64,000 nucleotides of DNA, taken from Actinomycetota bacterium. GTDB taxonomy: Bacteria > Actinomycetota > Coriobacteriia > Anaerosomatales > JAUXNU01. The stretch is taken from NCBI GenBank assembly GCA_030682655.1, contig JAUXNU010000064.1, forward strand, positions 21,509 to 85,508, in the 5' to 3' direction. Every line of letters starts with the position of its first letter. Positions within the stretch are counted from its first letter, which is position 1. The notes under the pieces are model-generated. The model saw only the letters and a list, made by a program, of their open reading frames with translations. It was not told where the DNA came from and did not search any database. This document shows, in pieces, positions 47,288 to 56,098 of this stretch. Both the position numbers and the translations under genes were made by a program.

Positions 47288-48142
47288 GTGGCGCCCGATC
47301 TCTCACCGAAGAACCTCGGGCGCGTCCTCGATCAGGCATTCGACATCTACCGCGCCAACTTCCGCACGATCACGCTCTCGTCCCTCGCCGTGATCTTTCC
47401 GTTCGCGTTGCTCATGGGTGTGGCGCAGGTCTTCTACACGCGGGGACTCCTCGCGATCATCCCGACCTTCCTCGAGTCCTCGACGCCGGGCGAACTGAGC
47501 CGTCTGCAGGTTTGGACCCTGCTCTCGAGTGGCGTGTCGCCGGCGTTCTGGATCGCGCAGCTCTACATCGCCGTCGCGATCTACTCCTGGCTGCCGGCGA
47601 TGATGTACGGCGAGCGCCCGACGGTGCGCCAGCTCTTGCGCCTGCGCCTGATGCGGCTCGTCATGTACGGGCTCACAGCCTGGCTCGTGAGCTTGCTGGC
47701 CGGGCTTGGGCTGCTGTTTCTTCTCGTTCCCGGCATCGTGGTGGCCGTCTTCCTGGCCTTCGCCCCGATCATCACCGTTGCCGAGGAAGCATCGGTCGGT
47801 CGCGCGTTCTCGCGGTCGTTCGCACTCGCCGGTGGGAACGCGTGGCGCATCATCAGGTTCTTCCTTCTGCTCTCGGTGTTCACGTTCGTGCTCGAAACCG
47901 CCGTGGATTCGCCGGCATTCATCCGTCAGATAGTCGAGGGCCTGCAGAATCCGGATGCGCTGTTCGCGGCAGTCTCTCCGGGCTGGAAGTTCATCGAAGG
48001 ACTGCTCACGGCGCTTGCGATATCGCTCGTCTACCCGTTCAGCCGGATCGCCTGGTACTGCTTCTATCTCGACGTGCGTGCGCGGCGTGAAGGCATGGAC
48101 ATGGTCGCCCGGGCCCGTGCGCTGGCCGAGGAGTCCCGTTGA
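47288..48142 (+). CDS. Multi-pass membrane protein, function unknown
   Basis: Encodes 284 aa from GTG 47288, with GGAGGG upstream. The N-terminus LGRVLDQAFDIYRANFRTI and about six helices resemble the membrane domain of glycerophosphodiester phosphodiesterase-like (DUF7544/GDPD membrane) proteins, but no catalytic motif is present. LLVPGIVVAVFLAFAPII is a typical segment. It is coupled to the DUF4129 gene, whose ATG overlaps its stop, and so belongs with the MoxR/DUF58 cluster. Confidence 0.75.
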   Translation: MAPDLSPKNLGRVLDQAFDIYRANFRTITLSSLAVIFPFALLMGVAQVFYTRGLLAIIPTFLESSTPGELSRLQVWTLLSSGVSPAFWIAQLYIAVAIYSWLPAMMYGERPTVRQLLRLRLMRLVMYGLTAWLVSLLAGLGLLFLLVPGIVVAVFLAFAPIITVAEEASVGRAFSRSFALAGGNAWRIIRFFLLLSVFTFVLETAVDSPAFIRQIVEGLQNPDALFAAVSPGWKFIEGLLTALAISLVYPFSRIAWYCFYLDVRARREGMDMVARARALAEESR

Positions 48143-49197
48143 TGGTCACCCGGGAGCGCGCAGGCGTCCTCACCGGTGCACTCGCGTGCCTGCTCGCATG
48201 CATGCTGGCGCTGGCGGCTCCGGCCCCTGCGGCCCAACGCGTGCTACCTGCCGACGAGTACCGGTCCCGGGTCGGCGCTGCGATCGACGACATCGACGTC
48301 GCTCGCGACCGATCCATGGACTCCCGGACCGCTTCGGAGCTTGCCGCCGACGTCAACACGCTGCTCCCCATCACGCTTCCGGTCGAGGTCGATGGCCAGA
48401 AGGTCGTCGCCGACAACTCGATTCTGCGCACGTTGGTCTCCCGTCTCGACGCCGCCAAGAACCCCGAAGACCGCGCCGACCTTGCCGATGAGATGCGGCG
48501 CCACCTCGTGTCGCTCGAGGCATCGCTCGGCGGCCCAGGGGCTGGGGTGCCCGAGGACCGGGAGACTCTCGAGAAGATCATCGCCGCACAGCGCGTGCCC
48601 TCGCGCTCGCCGCTAGCAGAGATCGTTGGCAAGATCGTCGAGCGGCTGCTCGATGTCCTCCAGAAGTGGTGGGCATCGGCAGGGGGCTCGCCCCGCACGG
48701 CGACGATCCTCTCGACCGGCATGGTCGTGCTCCTCGCGGTCCTGCTCGCCTTCCTTGGCTGGACGCTCGTTCGCGCACTGCTGCGCGCCAGGGCTGCGGC
48801 TGCCACGCTGGAGCCGGCTGGCGGCACCCGGGCCGTCGGCGGTCCGGTCGTGGCCGCCGCTGAGGGACTTCCGGCCGACGCGCTCGCGTACGCGGACGAG
48901 CTCGCCGGGCGCGGACTATTCCGCGAAGCCGTCCGCGCGCTATTCGGCGGCGCAGCACGAGCACTCGTGGAGGCGGGCGTCGTCGTGCAGACGCGAACGC
49001 GCACTGACGCCGAGCTGCTTGCGGAAGTGAACGCGAGCGCGCCGCGGGCGCACGGGAAGCTCCGGACGCTCGCGGTGGCGTTCGAGACTGCGTACTACGG
49101 GCATGTGGATCCCGACGCCGAGCGCTACGAAGAGGCGCGTGCAGCATACGAATCGGCACTGGCCGCCCTGCGCCCGGAGGGTGGTGACGCGACGTGA
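48142..49197 (+). CDS. DUF4129-domain membrane protein
   Basis: Encodes about 351 aa. A signal-like helix (about residues 9-30) is followed by an external region, one membrane helix (about 190-215), and a C-terminal DUF4129 domain (ELAGRGLFREAVRALFGGAARALVE...TDAELLAEV). ATG 48142 follows GAGGAG and overlaps the previous stop by 1 nt. Proteins of this type co-occur with MoxR ATPases and DUF58 in actinobacteria; their role is unsettled, perhaps envelope remodelling. Confidence 0.82.
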   Translation: MVTRERAGVLTGALACLLACMLALAAPAPAAQRVLPADEYRSRVGAAIDDIDVARDRSMDSRTASELAADVNTLLPITLPVEVDGQKVVADNSILRTLVSRLDAAKNPEDRADLADEMRRHLVSLEASLGGPGAGVPEDRETLEKIIAAQRVPSRSPLAEIVGKIVERLLDVLQKWWASAGGSPRTATILSTGMVVLLAVLLAFLGWTLVRALLRARAAAATLEPAGGTRAVGGPVVAAAEGLPADALAYADELAGRGLFREAVRALFGGAARALVEAGVVVQTRTRTDAELLAEVNASAPRAHGKLRTLAVAFETAYYGHVDPDAERYEEARAAYESALAALRPEGGDAT

Positions 49198-50315
49198 GGA
49201 GGCTCCTTGGCAGGCTCGATGCACGGGCGCTCGTGTTCATGGCGGCCGCGGTGCTGCTGCTTGTCGCCTATGCGGTGGTGGTAGGGCTGTCCAAGGACTA
49301 CTACCTCGTGTCATCGCCGGCCGGCTCGACCTTTGATGCCGAGGACGAGGGCACGCTGGTCCTGCTGTCGTATCTGCGCGAGCTCGGTATCGAGGCGGAT
49401 ACGCTCCAGAGATTCGACTCGTTGCCGGAGACCGGGACGATCGTGGTCGTGGCCTCCGGCAAGCTCGAGGTTGAACCGACGCCCGGCGACGGACGCCGAC
49501 TCGCACGGTGGGTCGAAGACGGCGGGCGGCTCGTGCTCGCCGGCCCGCACGCCCGCGATGTGCTGCGCGGCGAGCCGATCGGCGTGCGTACCGGTCCACG
49601 GGGGGATGCAGCCGCTTTGGTGCCGCTCCAGCCCTCGGCGTACGCGCGGGGCGTGAAGAAGGTGTCGGTTGGCCCCGACCGTATCCTCGCCGATGACGCA
49701 TCGTGGGTGACCCACATGAAGGACATGTCCGGGCAGGTGCTCGTCTCACGGGTCTATGGCGCGGGCGAGGTCGTCTGGCTGTCGAGCGAATGGCCGCTGG
49801 CGAATGCCGGCATCGGCCAGCGCGACAACGCGCGGCTCGCGACGCTTCTCGTCGCGCAATCAGGCCCGGTCTGGTTCGACGAGTACCATCACGGTTTCGT
49901 GCGTGGTGGCGGAGCGTGGGAGCGACTCGGAGGCGGTGGCCGGGCCGCAGTCGTGCTTGCCGCGCTTGCGGTGGCGGTGCTGTTGCTGGCGGCCGCGCAG
50001 CGGCGGGGTCCGGTCATCGCTCCGGTAGAAGGCCGACCCGCGCGCACGGGGGCCTACATCGGTGCGCTGGCGGAGCTCTACCGCAAGGCGGGTGCGCGCT
50101 CCTCGGCGCTTCTGTCGCTCGCGGAAGGACTGCGAGAAGTGCTGGCCCAAAGATACGGCACGGTCGAGGCCGGCCGGTCCCGGCACCCTGACGCCGCGGC
50201 CGCGCTCGAACGTGCGGCGGGTGCGGCTGGCACCGAGATGACGAAAGAGGAATTCGTGGCGATCGCCCGCGATCTGACGCGGGCGCGACGGGAGGTCGAA
50301 GGACGAGATGGCTGA
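49194..50315 (+). CDS. DUF4350-domain membrane protein
   Basis: Encodes 373 aa from a GTG overlapping the preceding stop. A helix at about residues 14-32, an extracellular DUF4350-like domain (DEGTLVLLSYLRELGIEAD, LARWVEDGGRLVLAG) and a second helix (about 250-272) are visible. Such proteins appear with DUF4129 and MoxR in actinobacteria. Its stop overlaps moxR by 8 nt. Confidence 0.82.
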   Translation: MRRLLGRLDARALVFMAAAVLLLVAYAVVVGLSKDYYLVSSPAGSTFDAEDEGTLVLLSYLRELGIEADTLQRFDSLPETGTIVVVASGKLEVEPTPGDGRRLARWVEDGGRLVLAGPHARDVLRGEPIGVRTGPRGDAAALVPLQPSAYARGVKKVSVGPDRILADDASWVTHMKDMSGQVLVSRVYGAGEVVWLSSEWPLANAGIGQRDNARLATLLVAQSGPVWFDEYHHGFVRGGGAWERLGGGGRAAVVLAALAVAVLLLAAAQRRGPVIAPVEGRPARTGAYIGALAELYRKAGARSSALLSLAEGLREVLAQRYGTVEAGRSRHPDAAAALERAAGAAGTEMTKEEFVAIARDLTRARREVEGRDG

Positions 50316-51267
50316 TACAGGCAAGGTCATGCAACTCGCCGAGCGGGTGCGAGCCGAGGTCGGCAAGGCGGTGGTGGGCCAGGCGAGGCTCGTCGATAGC
50401 CTGCTCATCGGGCTCGTGACCGGCGGGCACGTACTCGTCGAGGGAGTGCCGGGAACCGCCAAGACGCTGCTGGCGCGGTCCTTGGCAGCGGCGATCGATA
50501 CGTCGTTCAAGCGCATCCAGTTCAGCCCGGACATGATGCCCGCCGACGTGGTCGGCACGAATGTCTACGACGCCGAGCGGGGCACGTTCTCGCTGCGCCA
50601 GGGCCCGGTGTTCGCCAACATCGTGCTGGCCGATGAGATCAACCGCACGCCCCCGAAGACGCAGGCCGCGCTCCTCGAAGCGATGCAGGAGGAACAGGTC
50701 ACCATCGACGGCGTCACCCACCCACTGCCACATCCGTTCATGGTCGTCGCCACGCAGAACCCGATCGAGTATGAGGGCACCTACCCGCTGCCCGAGGCGC
50801 AACTCGACCGCTTCCAGCAGAAGGTCGTCGTGGAGTACCCGAGCGATGCCGAGGAGACCGAGATCTTGCGCCGCCACGCGTCCGGCTCCGAGCACACCGA
50901 CCTCGCCTCGCTCGGGCTGCGGGCCGTGGCAGGCGTTGCGGATATCGACGCCGCGCGTGAGGAGCTCGCCGCAGTCGTCGTGGACGACTCGGTCGTTGAG
51001 TACGTGCGCGCCATCGCACGCGGGACGCGCGACCACGTCTCGATCCTGCTCGGCGCGAGTCCCCGGGCCGCAGTGAGCCTGCTTGTGGCCGCGAAGGCTC
51101 ATGCGCTGCTGCAAGATCGCGCGTTCGTGACTCCCGACGACATCAAGACGATGTCGCTGCCGTGCCTTCGCCATCGCGTGCTGCTTCGGCCCGAGATCGA
51201 GATCGAGGGCGTGGGCGTCGACGAGGTGCTGCGCGACGCGATCGAGCGGGTGCCCGTACCCAGGTGA
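50308..51267 (+). CDS. MoxR-family AAA+ ATPase
   Basis: Encodes 319 aa. Walker A EGVPGTAKTLLAR (about residues 47-59), Walker B IVLADEINRTPPKTQAALLEAM, sensor 1 ATQNPIEYEGTYPLPEAQLDRF: the MoxR set. These ATPases act as chaperones that insert metals or mature partner vWA-type proteins such as DUF58. Its TGA overlaps the GTG of the DUF58 gene. Confidence 0.94.
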   Translation: MADTGKVMQLAERVRAEVGKAVVGQARLVDSLLIGLVTGGHVLVEGVPGTAKTLLARSLAAAIDTSFKRIQFSPDMMPADVVGTNVYDAERGTFSLRQGPVFANIVLADEINRTPPKTQAALLEAMQEEQVTIDGVTHPLPHPFMVVATQNPIEYEGTYPLPEAQLDRFQQKVVVEYPSDAEETEILRRHASGSEHTDLASLGLRAVAGVADIDAAREELAAVVVDDSVVEYVRAIARGTRDHVSILLGASPRAAVSLLVAAKAHALLQDRAFVTPDDIKTMSLPCLRHRVLLRPEIEIEGVGVDEVLRDAIERVPVPR

Positions 51268-52610
51268 TCTCGCCACGCGACATCCTTGGCAGGCTTGGTG
51301 GGGTGCGGCTGACGCCGCGGCTCGGGCTGGCGCTCGCCGTCGGGGCGCTCGTCGTCGCGATGCTGCCGGGCGCGCTCGCGTGGGTGGTCGCGCTCGCGTG
51401 GCTCGTGGCGCTCGCGGTCGCGGTGCGCCGCGACATCGCCGCGACGCCGGCTACCGCCGATCTCGCGATCGAGCGCAGCGGGCCCGCGAAGTACTCCATC
51501 GGCGTCCCGAACCGCGTAGTGCTGCACATCCGCAACTCATCGGCGCACCCGGCGCGCCTCTCCGGTCGCGAGTCGCCGCCGCCCGAGTTCGTGGGCGAGC
51601 GCGCCTTCGGGCCGCTTGCGATCGCGCTCCACGACGGCGCCGAGGTCGAGCTCTCGTTTGTGCCGCCGCGCCGGGGCGCCTACGCGTTCGATCGCATCGG
51701 CGTTCGCCTGATTGGTCCGCTCGGCCTTGCCGGTCGCCAGCTCACGATCGGATCTGCCGAGGAGATCCGCGTCTACCCCGACATCACCGCCGTGCAGCGC
51801 TACTCGCTCCTGGCCCGGCGCGGGGCGCTCCATGAGATCGGCGTGCGTGCGATGCGATTCGCGGGTCGGGGGACCGAGTTCGAGTCGTTGCGCGACTACG
51901 CGCCCGGCGATTCGTACCGTGACATCGACTGGAAGGCCACTGCGCGCCGAGGACGCCCGGTGGTGCGGCAGTTCGAGGCTGAGCGCAGCCAGACCGTGGT
52001 GCTCGCGATCGACGCCGGACGGCTCATGACGGCGCAGGTTGGCGGACTCTCCAAGCTCGACCGCGCTGTGAACGCGGCGCTGCTGCTTGCGTTCCTCGCC
52101 ACACGCATGGGGGACAGCGTGGGACTGCTCGTCTTCGGTCGGGACGTACGCACGTACCTGCCGCCGCGCAAGGGTCATCGCCAGTTCCTGGCGATCCTCG
52201 AGGCGCTCTACTCCGTCGAGGAGCGCGTGGAGGAGCCCGACTACGCTGGCGCGCTGCGCTATCTTGCCGCGCGTGTAGGCAAGCGCTCGCTCGTGGTGCT
52301 CTTCACCGAGCTCGTGGGGACCGACCCGTCCAGGCGGCTCCTTGGCGTGCTCTCGACGCTCTCACCGCGGCACCTGCCGCTGGTGATCACGCAGCGCAAC
52401 GAGGAGGTGGAGCGGATCGCGTCGGCACACGCGGACGTCGAGAGCGACGCGATGCGGGCGGCGGTCGCCCAGGACCTCCTGCACGACAAGACCCGAGCGG
52501 TCCGCCTGTTGCGCGCACGGGGCTCGCTCGTGCTCGATGTCTTCCCCGAGGAGCTTTCGGTCGCCGCGGTCAACCGCTACCTGGAGATCAAGGCGCGCGG
52601 GCGGCTGTAG
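51264..52610 (+). CDS. DUF58 protein, MoxR partner
   Basis: Encodes 448 aa. Two hydrophobic helices at about residues 16-55 precede a beta-rich region and the DUF58 signature GRGTEFESLRDYAPGDSYRDIDWKA, then a vWA-like fold with VLAIDAGRLMTAQVGG. It is the usual partner of MoxR. The GTG start at 51264 overlaps the moxR stop. It ends this half of the cluster; a 35-nt gap separates it from the convergent ABC operon. Confidence 0.92.
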   Translation: MISPRDILGRLGGVRLTPRLGLALAVGALVVAMLPGALAWVVALAWLVALAVAVRRDIAATPATADLAIERSGPAKYSIGVPNRVVLHIRNSSAHPARLSGRESPPPEFVGERAFGPLAIALHDGAEVELSFVPPRRGAYAFDRIGVRLIGPLGLAGRQLTIGSAEEIRVYPDITAVQRYSLLARRGALHEIGVRAMRFAGRGTEFESLRDYAPGDSYRDIDWKATARRGRPVVRQFEAERSQTVVLAIDAGRLMTAQVGGLSKLDRAVNAALLLAFLATRMGDSVGLLVFGRDVRTYLPPRKGHRQFLAILEALYSVEERVEEPDYAGALRYLAARVGKRSLVVLFTELVGTDPSRRLLGVLSTLSPRHLPLVITQRNEEVERIASAHADVESDAMRAAVAQDLLHDKTRAVRLLRARGSLVLDVFPEELSVAAVNRYLEIKARGRL

Positions 52611-52645
52611 CGAGGCGTGTGCGAGCTCGCAGGCCCGCCGCACGC

Positions 52646-53455
52646 CTAGGCGTGCGGCTCCTCGGATGACGTGTGCGCCATGATCGCCGCGGCGTGCGCC
52701 TCGACTGGCACGATGTGCCGGATATCCCCGTGCTGGTGTATCGCGACGTCGACCCCGTAGGTGGTCTGGATGTTCTCGCGCGTGAACACCTGGTCGGGCG
52801 TGCCCTGCGCATAGACGCGGCCGTCGTGCATCATCACGACGTAGTCCGAGTACTGCGAGGCGAGGTTCAGGTCGTGAATCGCAAGCAAGGCGAGCAGGCC
52901 TTTGCCCGTCACGATCTCGCGCAGGTGACGCATGACGCTGAGCTGGTGTCGTATGTCCAGGCTGCTGGTCGGCTCATCGAGCAGCAGCATCTCGGGCTGC
53001 TGAGAGAGCGCCCGCGCGATCAGCACCTTCTGGCGCTCGCCGCCACTGAGCTGGTTGACGTCACGCAGCGCGAACTCGCCAAGTCCCAGACTCGCGATGT
53101 TCTCGGACACGATCCGAAGGTCGGCGTCGGATGGACTCCACCCAACGTACGGTTTTCTGCCGAGGAGCACCATGTCGAAGACCGTGACCGGAAAAGAGCC
53201 GGCGAAGCTCTGAGGCACGTAGCCGATCGACCGGGCGACCTCACGCCTCGACATGTCGCTGATGCGCCGGCGGTGGAGCAGGATCTCACCTTCCGCGTGA
53301 ATCAGGTTGTCGATGCACCGCAACAGGGTCGTCTTCCCCGATCCGTTCGGTCCGACGATGCTGACGATGCCGCCGCACGTGAGCGAGAGGTCGACGCCGG
53401 ACAGCGCCCGGCGTCCCCCCTTGTACTCGAATCCGACGGCTTTGAGCTCAAGCAT
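52646..53455 (-). CDS. FecE-like ABC transporter ATPase (iron/siderophore/corrinoid type)
   Basis: Encodes 269 aa. Walker A GPNGSGKTT near residue 36, signature LSGGERQKVLIARAL near 140, Walker B MLLLDEPTSSLD near 160. The family fits FecE/FhuC-type importers of iron chelates or cobalamin. It is the last gene of the minus-strand operon, separated from its permease by a hydrolase and a cupin gene. The substrate cannot be read from the ATPase. Confidence 0.9.
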   Translation of the reverse strand: MLELKAVGFEYKGGRRALSGVDLSLTCGGIVSIVGPNGSGKTTLLRCIDNLIHAEGEILLHRRRISDMSRREVARSIGYVPQSFAGSFPVTVFDMVLLGRKPYVGWSPSDADLRIVSENIASLGLGEFALRDVNQLSGGERQKVLIARALSQQPEMLLLDEPTSSLDIRHQLSVMRHLREIVTGKGLLALLAIHDLNLASQYSDYVVMMHDGRVYAQGTPDQVFTRENIQTTYGVDVAIHQHGDIRHIVPVEAHAAAIMAHTSSEEPHA

Positions 53456-53461
53456 CGATGT

Positions 53462-53971
53462 CTAGCCGAGCGACGCCGCGAACCGGCGGGCGTCGTGCTC
53501 CTCGGGCAGTTCCGATAGCAGGAATGGCTCGCCGTTGTCATGCCGCTCCTCGAGCCGGCTCCGGAGCCCCTCCAGATACTCCAGGAACTCGTCAGCGTCC
53601 ATCGAGCCCTCGAACTTCATGATGAGCAGTACGGCGCGCTCGTCGAAGGGAACCTCGTAGCCGGTTTCGATGTCCGGCGGCATGAAGAAGATCGAGCCTT
53701 GCCTCATATGGTGGCGCTGCCCCTCGCTGCACAGCACCCATTGTCCTCGTACGGTGAAGATGATGCTCTCGGTCGAGTGAACGTGCGCGGGGCAGTACAG
53801 GTCTGGCTGCATGCTGATGTAGTGGGCCGAGCCCAGGTTGCCGCTCATGATGGGGCCGATTCGCCCCTCAAGGGTGTCGACTCCAGGCAGCCCGCCGATG
53901 GAATCGACGATGTCCACCTGAGCCATGCGGGTCGTGTACTCGGCTAGGGCGCTGGTCTTGGTCTCAAGCAT
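53462..53971 (-). CDS. Cupin-domain protein in the ABC operon
   Basis: Encodes 169 aa. The cupin barrel is seen in LYCPAHVHSTESIIFTVRG and GSIFFMPPDIETGYEVPFDE; His residues in HVHSTE would hold a metal. Start ATG 53971 has AAGGA upstream. It ends 6 nt before the ATPase gene. No enzyme activity is evident; it may bind the transported ligand or an intermediate. No signal peptide, so cytosolic. Confidence 0.75.
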   Translation of the reverse strand: MLETKTSALAEYTTRMAQVDIVDSIGGLPGVDTLEGRIGPIMSGNLGSAHYISMQPDLYCPAHVHSTESIIFTVRGQWVLCSEGQRHHMRQGSIFFMPPDIETGYEVPFDERAVLLIMKFEGSMDADEFLEYLEGLRSRLEERHDNGEPFLLSELPEEHDARRFAASLG

Positions 53972-53993
53972 CGGAGTCGGTCCTTTCCGGATG

Positions 53994-55013
53994 TCAGACG
54001 GGTAGTGAACTGCCGGCCGTTTCGGTTGCACCGAACCTGCGGCCGAGGAAGTCGATCATGGAGTCGAAGTACTCCTCGCGATACGGGCGCTCGAAGCTGG
54101 CAAGCGACATCCGTTCACGGACGCGGGTCTCGTAGTCCGGAGGCGTGTGCTGGAACGAGTGATCCGCATCCGGAATCATCGCCAGCTCGACGGGCACGTT
54201 TCGGCGGCGCAGCGTCTCGACGATCCCCAGCGCGTCCCGCGGCGGGACGTTGAGGTCGTTCTCGCCGTGCACCACGAGCGTGGGCCGATCGATGTGTCGG
54301 AACTGACGCGCCGGAGCCCATTCCTCGGCGTAGACGCGCGCGTCGAGTCTGACGGCCCACGACTGGCCCCCGTACGCGATGACGTACTCCTCGCGGCCGT
54401 CCTCGATCGCGCGGAACATGTCGTCGAGTTGCATGCCGAGCGCAAGGCCCCGCGGGTCGTGCTCCTCGGCCCACGTGAGATGCTCCGGGCTTCGCAGCGC
54501 GAAGTCGCGGGCGCGGTGGTAGTTGAAGCTCATCATGTCGCGGTACTCGCTGAACAGCCCGCCGCTCAGGATGTAGATCGCGGGCAGCTTCGAGCGTTCG
54601 GCGAGTAGTGATGAGGTGTAGACGCCCGCGCTTTGGCCGAAGACGGCGATTCGGTCACGGTCGGCCTCGGGCTGCGCGGCGATCGTTTCGAGCGCGGCGA
54701 TCGCGTCGTCGACGTCGGTGAAGTAATCGCCCGGTTTGCCATCGCTCGCGCCAAATCCCCGGCGGTCGTAGGAGAAGGTCGCATACCCTGCCGAGCACAG
54801 GCGGCTCGCGATGTGTACGAAGAAGTTGCGCGCAGGCACCTCGCGCCGACCGTGGCGGGCCGGCAGCATGTTGCCGTCGCGATCCTGCTCCATCGAACCG
54901 TGGATGAGCAGGACGCACGGCGTGGGACCGTCTGCGTGCTCAGGCACTCGCAAGACGCCTTCGAGCGTCAGCTCGCCGCTTGCGAATGTGATGACTCGTT
55001 CTTGCATTCGCAT
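53994..55013 (-). CDS. Alpha/beta hydrolase in the ABC operon
   Basis: Encodes 339 aa; ATG 55013 overlaps the permease stop (TGATG). The alpha/beta hydrolase fold is clear: LLIHGSMEQDRDGN oxyanion region, nucleophile elbow FGQSAGVYT, an acid in VVHGENDLNVPP, and catalytic His in DADHSFQH. It has no signal peptide. Its place inside an iron-type transporter operon suggests it cleaves the imported chelate or a related ester, as siderophore esterases do, but this is inference. Confidence 0.82.
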   Translation of the reverse strand: MRMQERVITFASGELTLEGVLRVPEHADGPTPCVLLIHGSMEQDRDGNMLPARHGRREVPARNFFVHIASRLCSAGYATFSYDRRGFGASDGKPGDYFTDVDDAIAALETIAAQPEADRDRIAVFGQSAGVYTSSLLAERSKLPAIYILSGGLFSEYRDMMSFNYHRARDFALRSPEHLTWAEEHDPRGLALGMQLDDMFRAIEDGREEYVIAYGGQSWAVRLDARVYAEEWAPARQFRHIDRPTLVVHGENDLNVPPRDALGIVETLRRRNVPVELAMIPDADHSFQHTPPDYETRVRERMSLASFERPYREEYFDSMIDFLGRRFGATETAGSSLPV

Positions 55014-56098
55014 CACACCCAATAGTTCTGCCGACGGGTCAGTAGCAGGTACAAGAAGAGTGGGACGCCCACGAGCGAGGTAACGATGCCGATGGGCAGG
55101 ATAATGGGCGAGATGAGGGTGCGTCCCACGGTGTCCGAGGCGACCATCACGATCGCGCCCACGATGCACGAGGCCGGCAGCAAGAACCGGTGGTCGCCGC
55201 CGATGAGGTATCGGGCGATGTGTGGCGCCACTAGGCACACGAACCCGATGATGCCGGTGAACGAGATGATCGTGGCAGTGATGAGTGCAGAGAGCAGAAG
55301 GCTCACGATCCGCACCCGTGTCGTGTCGACGCCGAGCGAGCGAGCCGCGTCGTCTCCGCCGAGCGTCATAGCGTTGATGTCCCACGAGTACTTGATGAGG
55401 ACGGGTACGCACGCCACCATCACCGCTGCGACGATGGCGATCTCAGACCACTTCACGCCGGTAAGGGTCCCGAACGTCCAGTGGACCATCGCCATCAGGT
55501 CTTCTTCGGATGCGAAGAAGTGGATGATCGAGGTGAGAGCGCTGAACAGATAGGAGAGCGCGATTCCGGCGAGGATCAGCGTCTCGGGCGACGTTCCCTT
55601 CATGCGTGCCAGGCCGAAGACGAGCAGCGTGCACACCATCGAGAACAGGAATGCGTTGCCGACGATGGCGAACGTTCCGACGCCGACGAACCCGAAACCG
55701 AACATGATCGCCACCGACGCGCCGAACGCGGCGGCGGCGGAGATGCCGACGGTAAAGGGGCTGACGAGCGGGTTCCTCGTGATGCCCTGCATCTGGGCGC
55801 CCGAAACCGCAAGCCCGGCGCCTCCGATGATCCCCATGACGATACGGGGCAGTCGCAACTCCCACACGACGGACTCATCGAACGGCGAAGCGCCGACCGA
55901 TGGCGCCAGCCGTGTCGCCAGTGCACGGAGTACCGCGCCGACCGACATGTCGGCGGAACCGATGCACAGGGCGATCACGGCCAGCGCGATCAGCACGACG
56001 CAGCCAAGTGAGACGATCAGCAGTCGCCGCGCGATCGATCGGGAGTATTGGTCCCGAACGCTTCGCTCGGTCGAGGCCGCTGTCATCTCGTCACGCAT
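55013..56098 (-). CDS. FecCD-family ABC transporter permease
   Basis: Encodes 361 aa with about ten hydrophobic helices. The FecCD signature appears as LRLPRIVMGIIGGAGLAVSG, followed by MQGITRNPLVSPFTVG, and GFVCLVAPHIARYLIGGDH near the C-terminus. Long importers of this class carry iron-siderophores, heme or cobalamin. Its ATG abuts the substrate-binding protein stop, and its own stop overlaps the hydrolase start. Confidence 0.93.
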   Translation of the reverse strand: MRDEMTAASTERSVRDQYSRSIARRLLIVSLGCVVLIALAVIALCIGSADMSVGAVLRALATRLAPSVGASPFDESVVWELRLPRIVMGIIGGAGLAVSGAQMQGITRNPLVSPFTVGISAAAAFGASVAIMFGFGFVGVGTFAIVGNAFLFSMVCTLLVFGLARMKGTSPETLILAGIALSYLFSALTSIIHFFASEEDLMAMVHWTFGTLTGVKWSEIAIVAAVMVACVPVLIKYSWDINAMTLGGDDAARSLGVDTTRVRIVSLLLSALITATIISFTGIIGFVCLVAPHIARYLIGGDHRFLLPASCIVGAIVMVASDTVGRTLISPIILPIGIVTSLVGVPLFLYLLLTRRQNYWV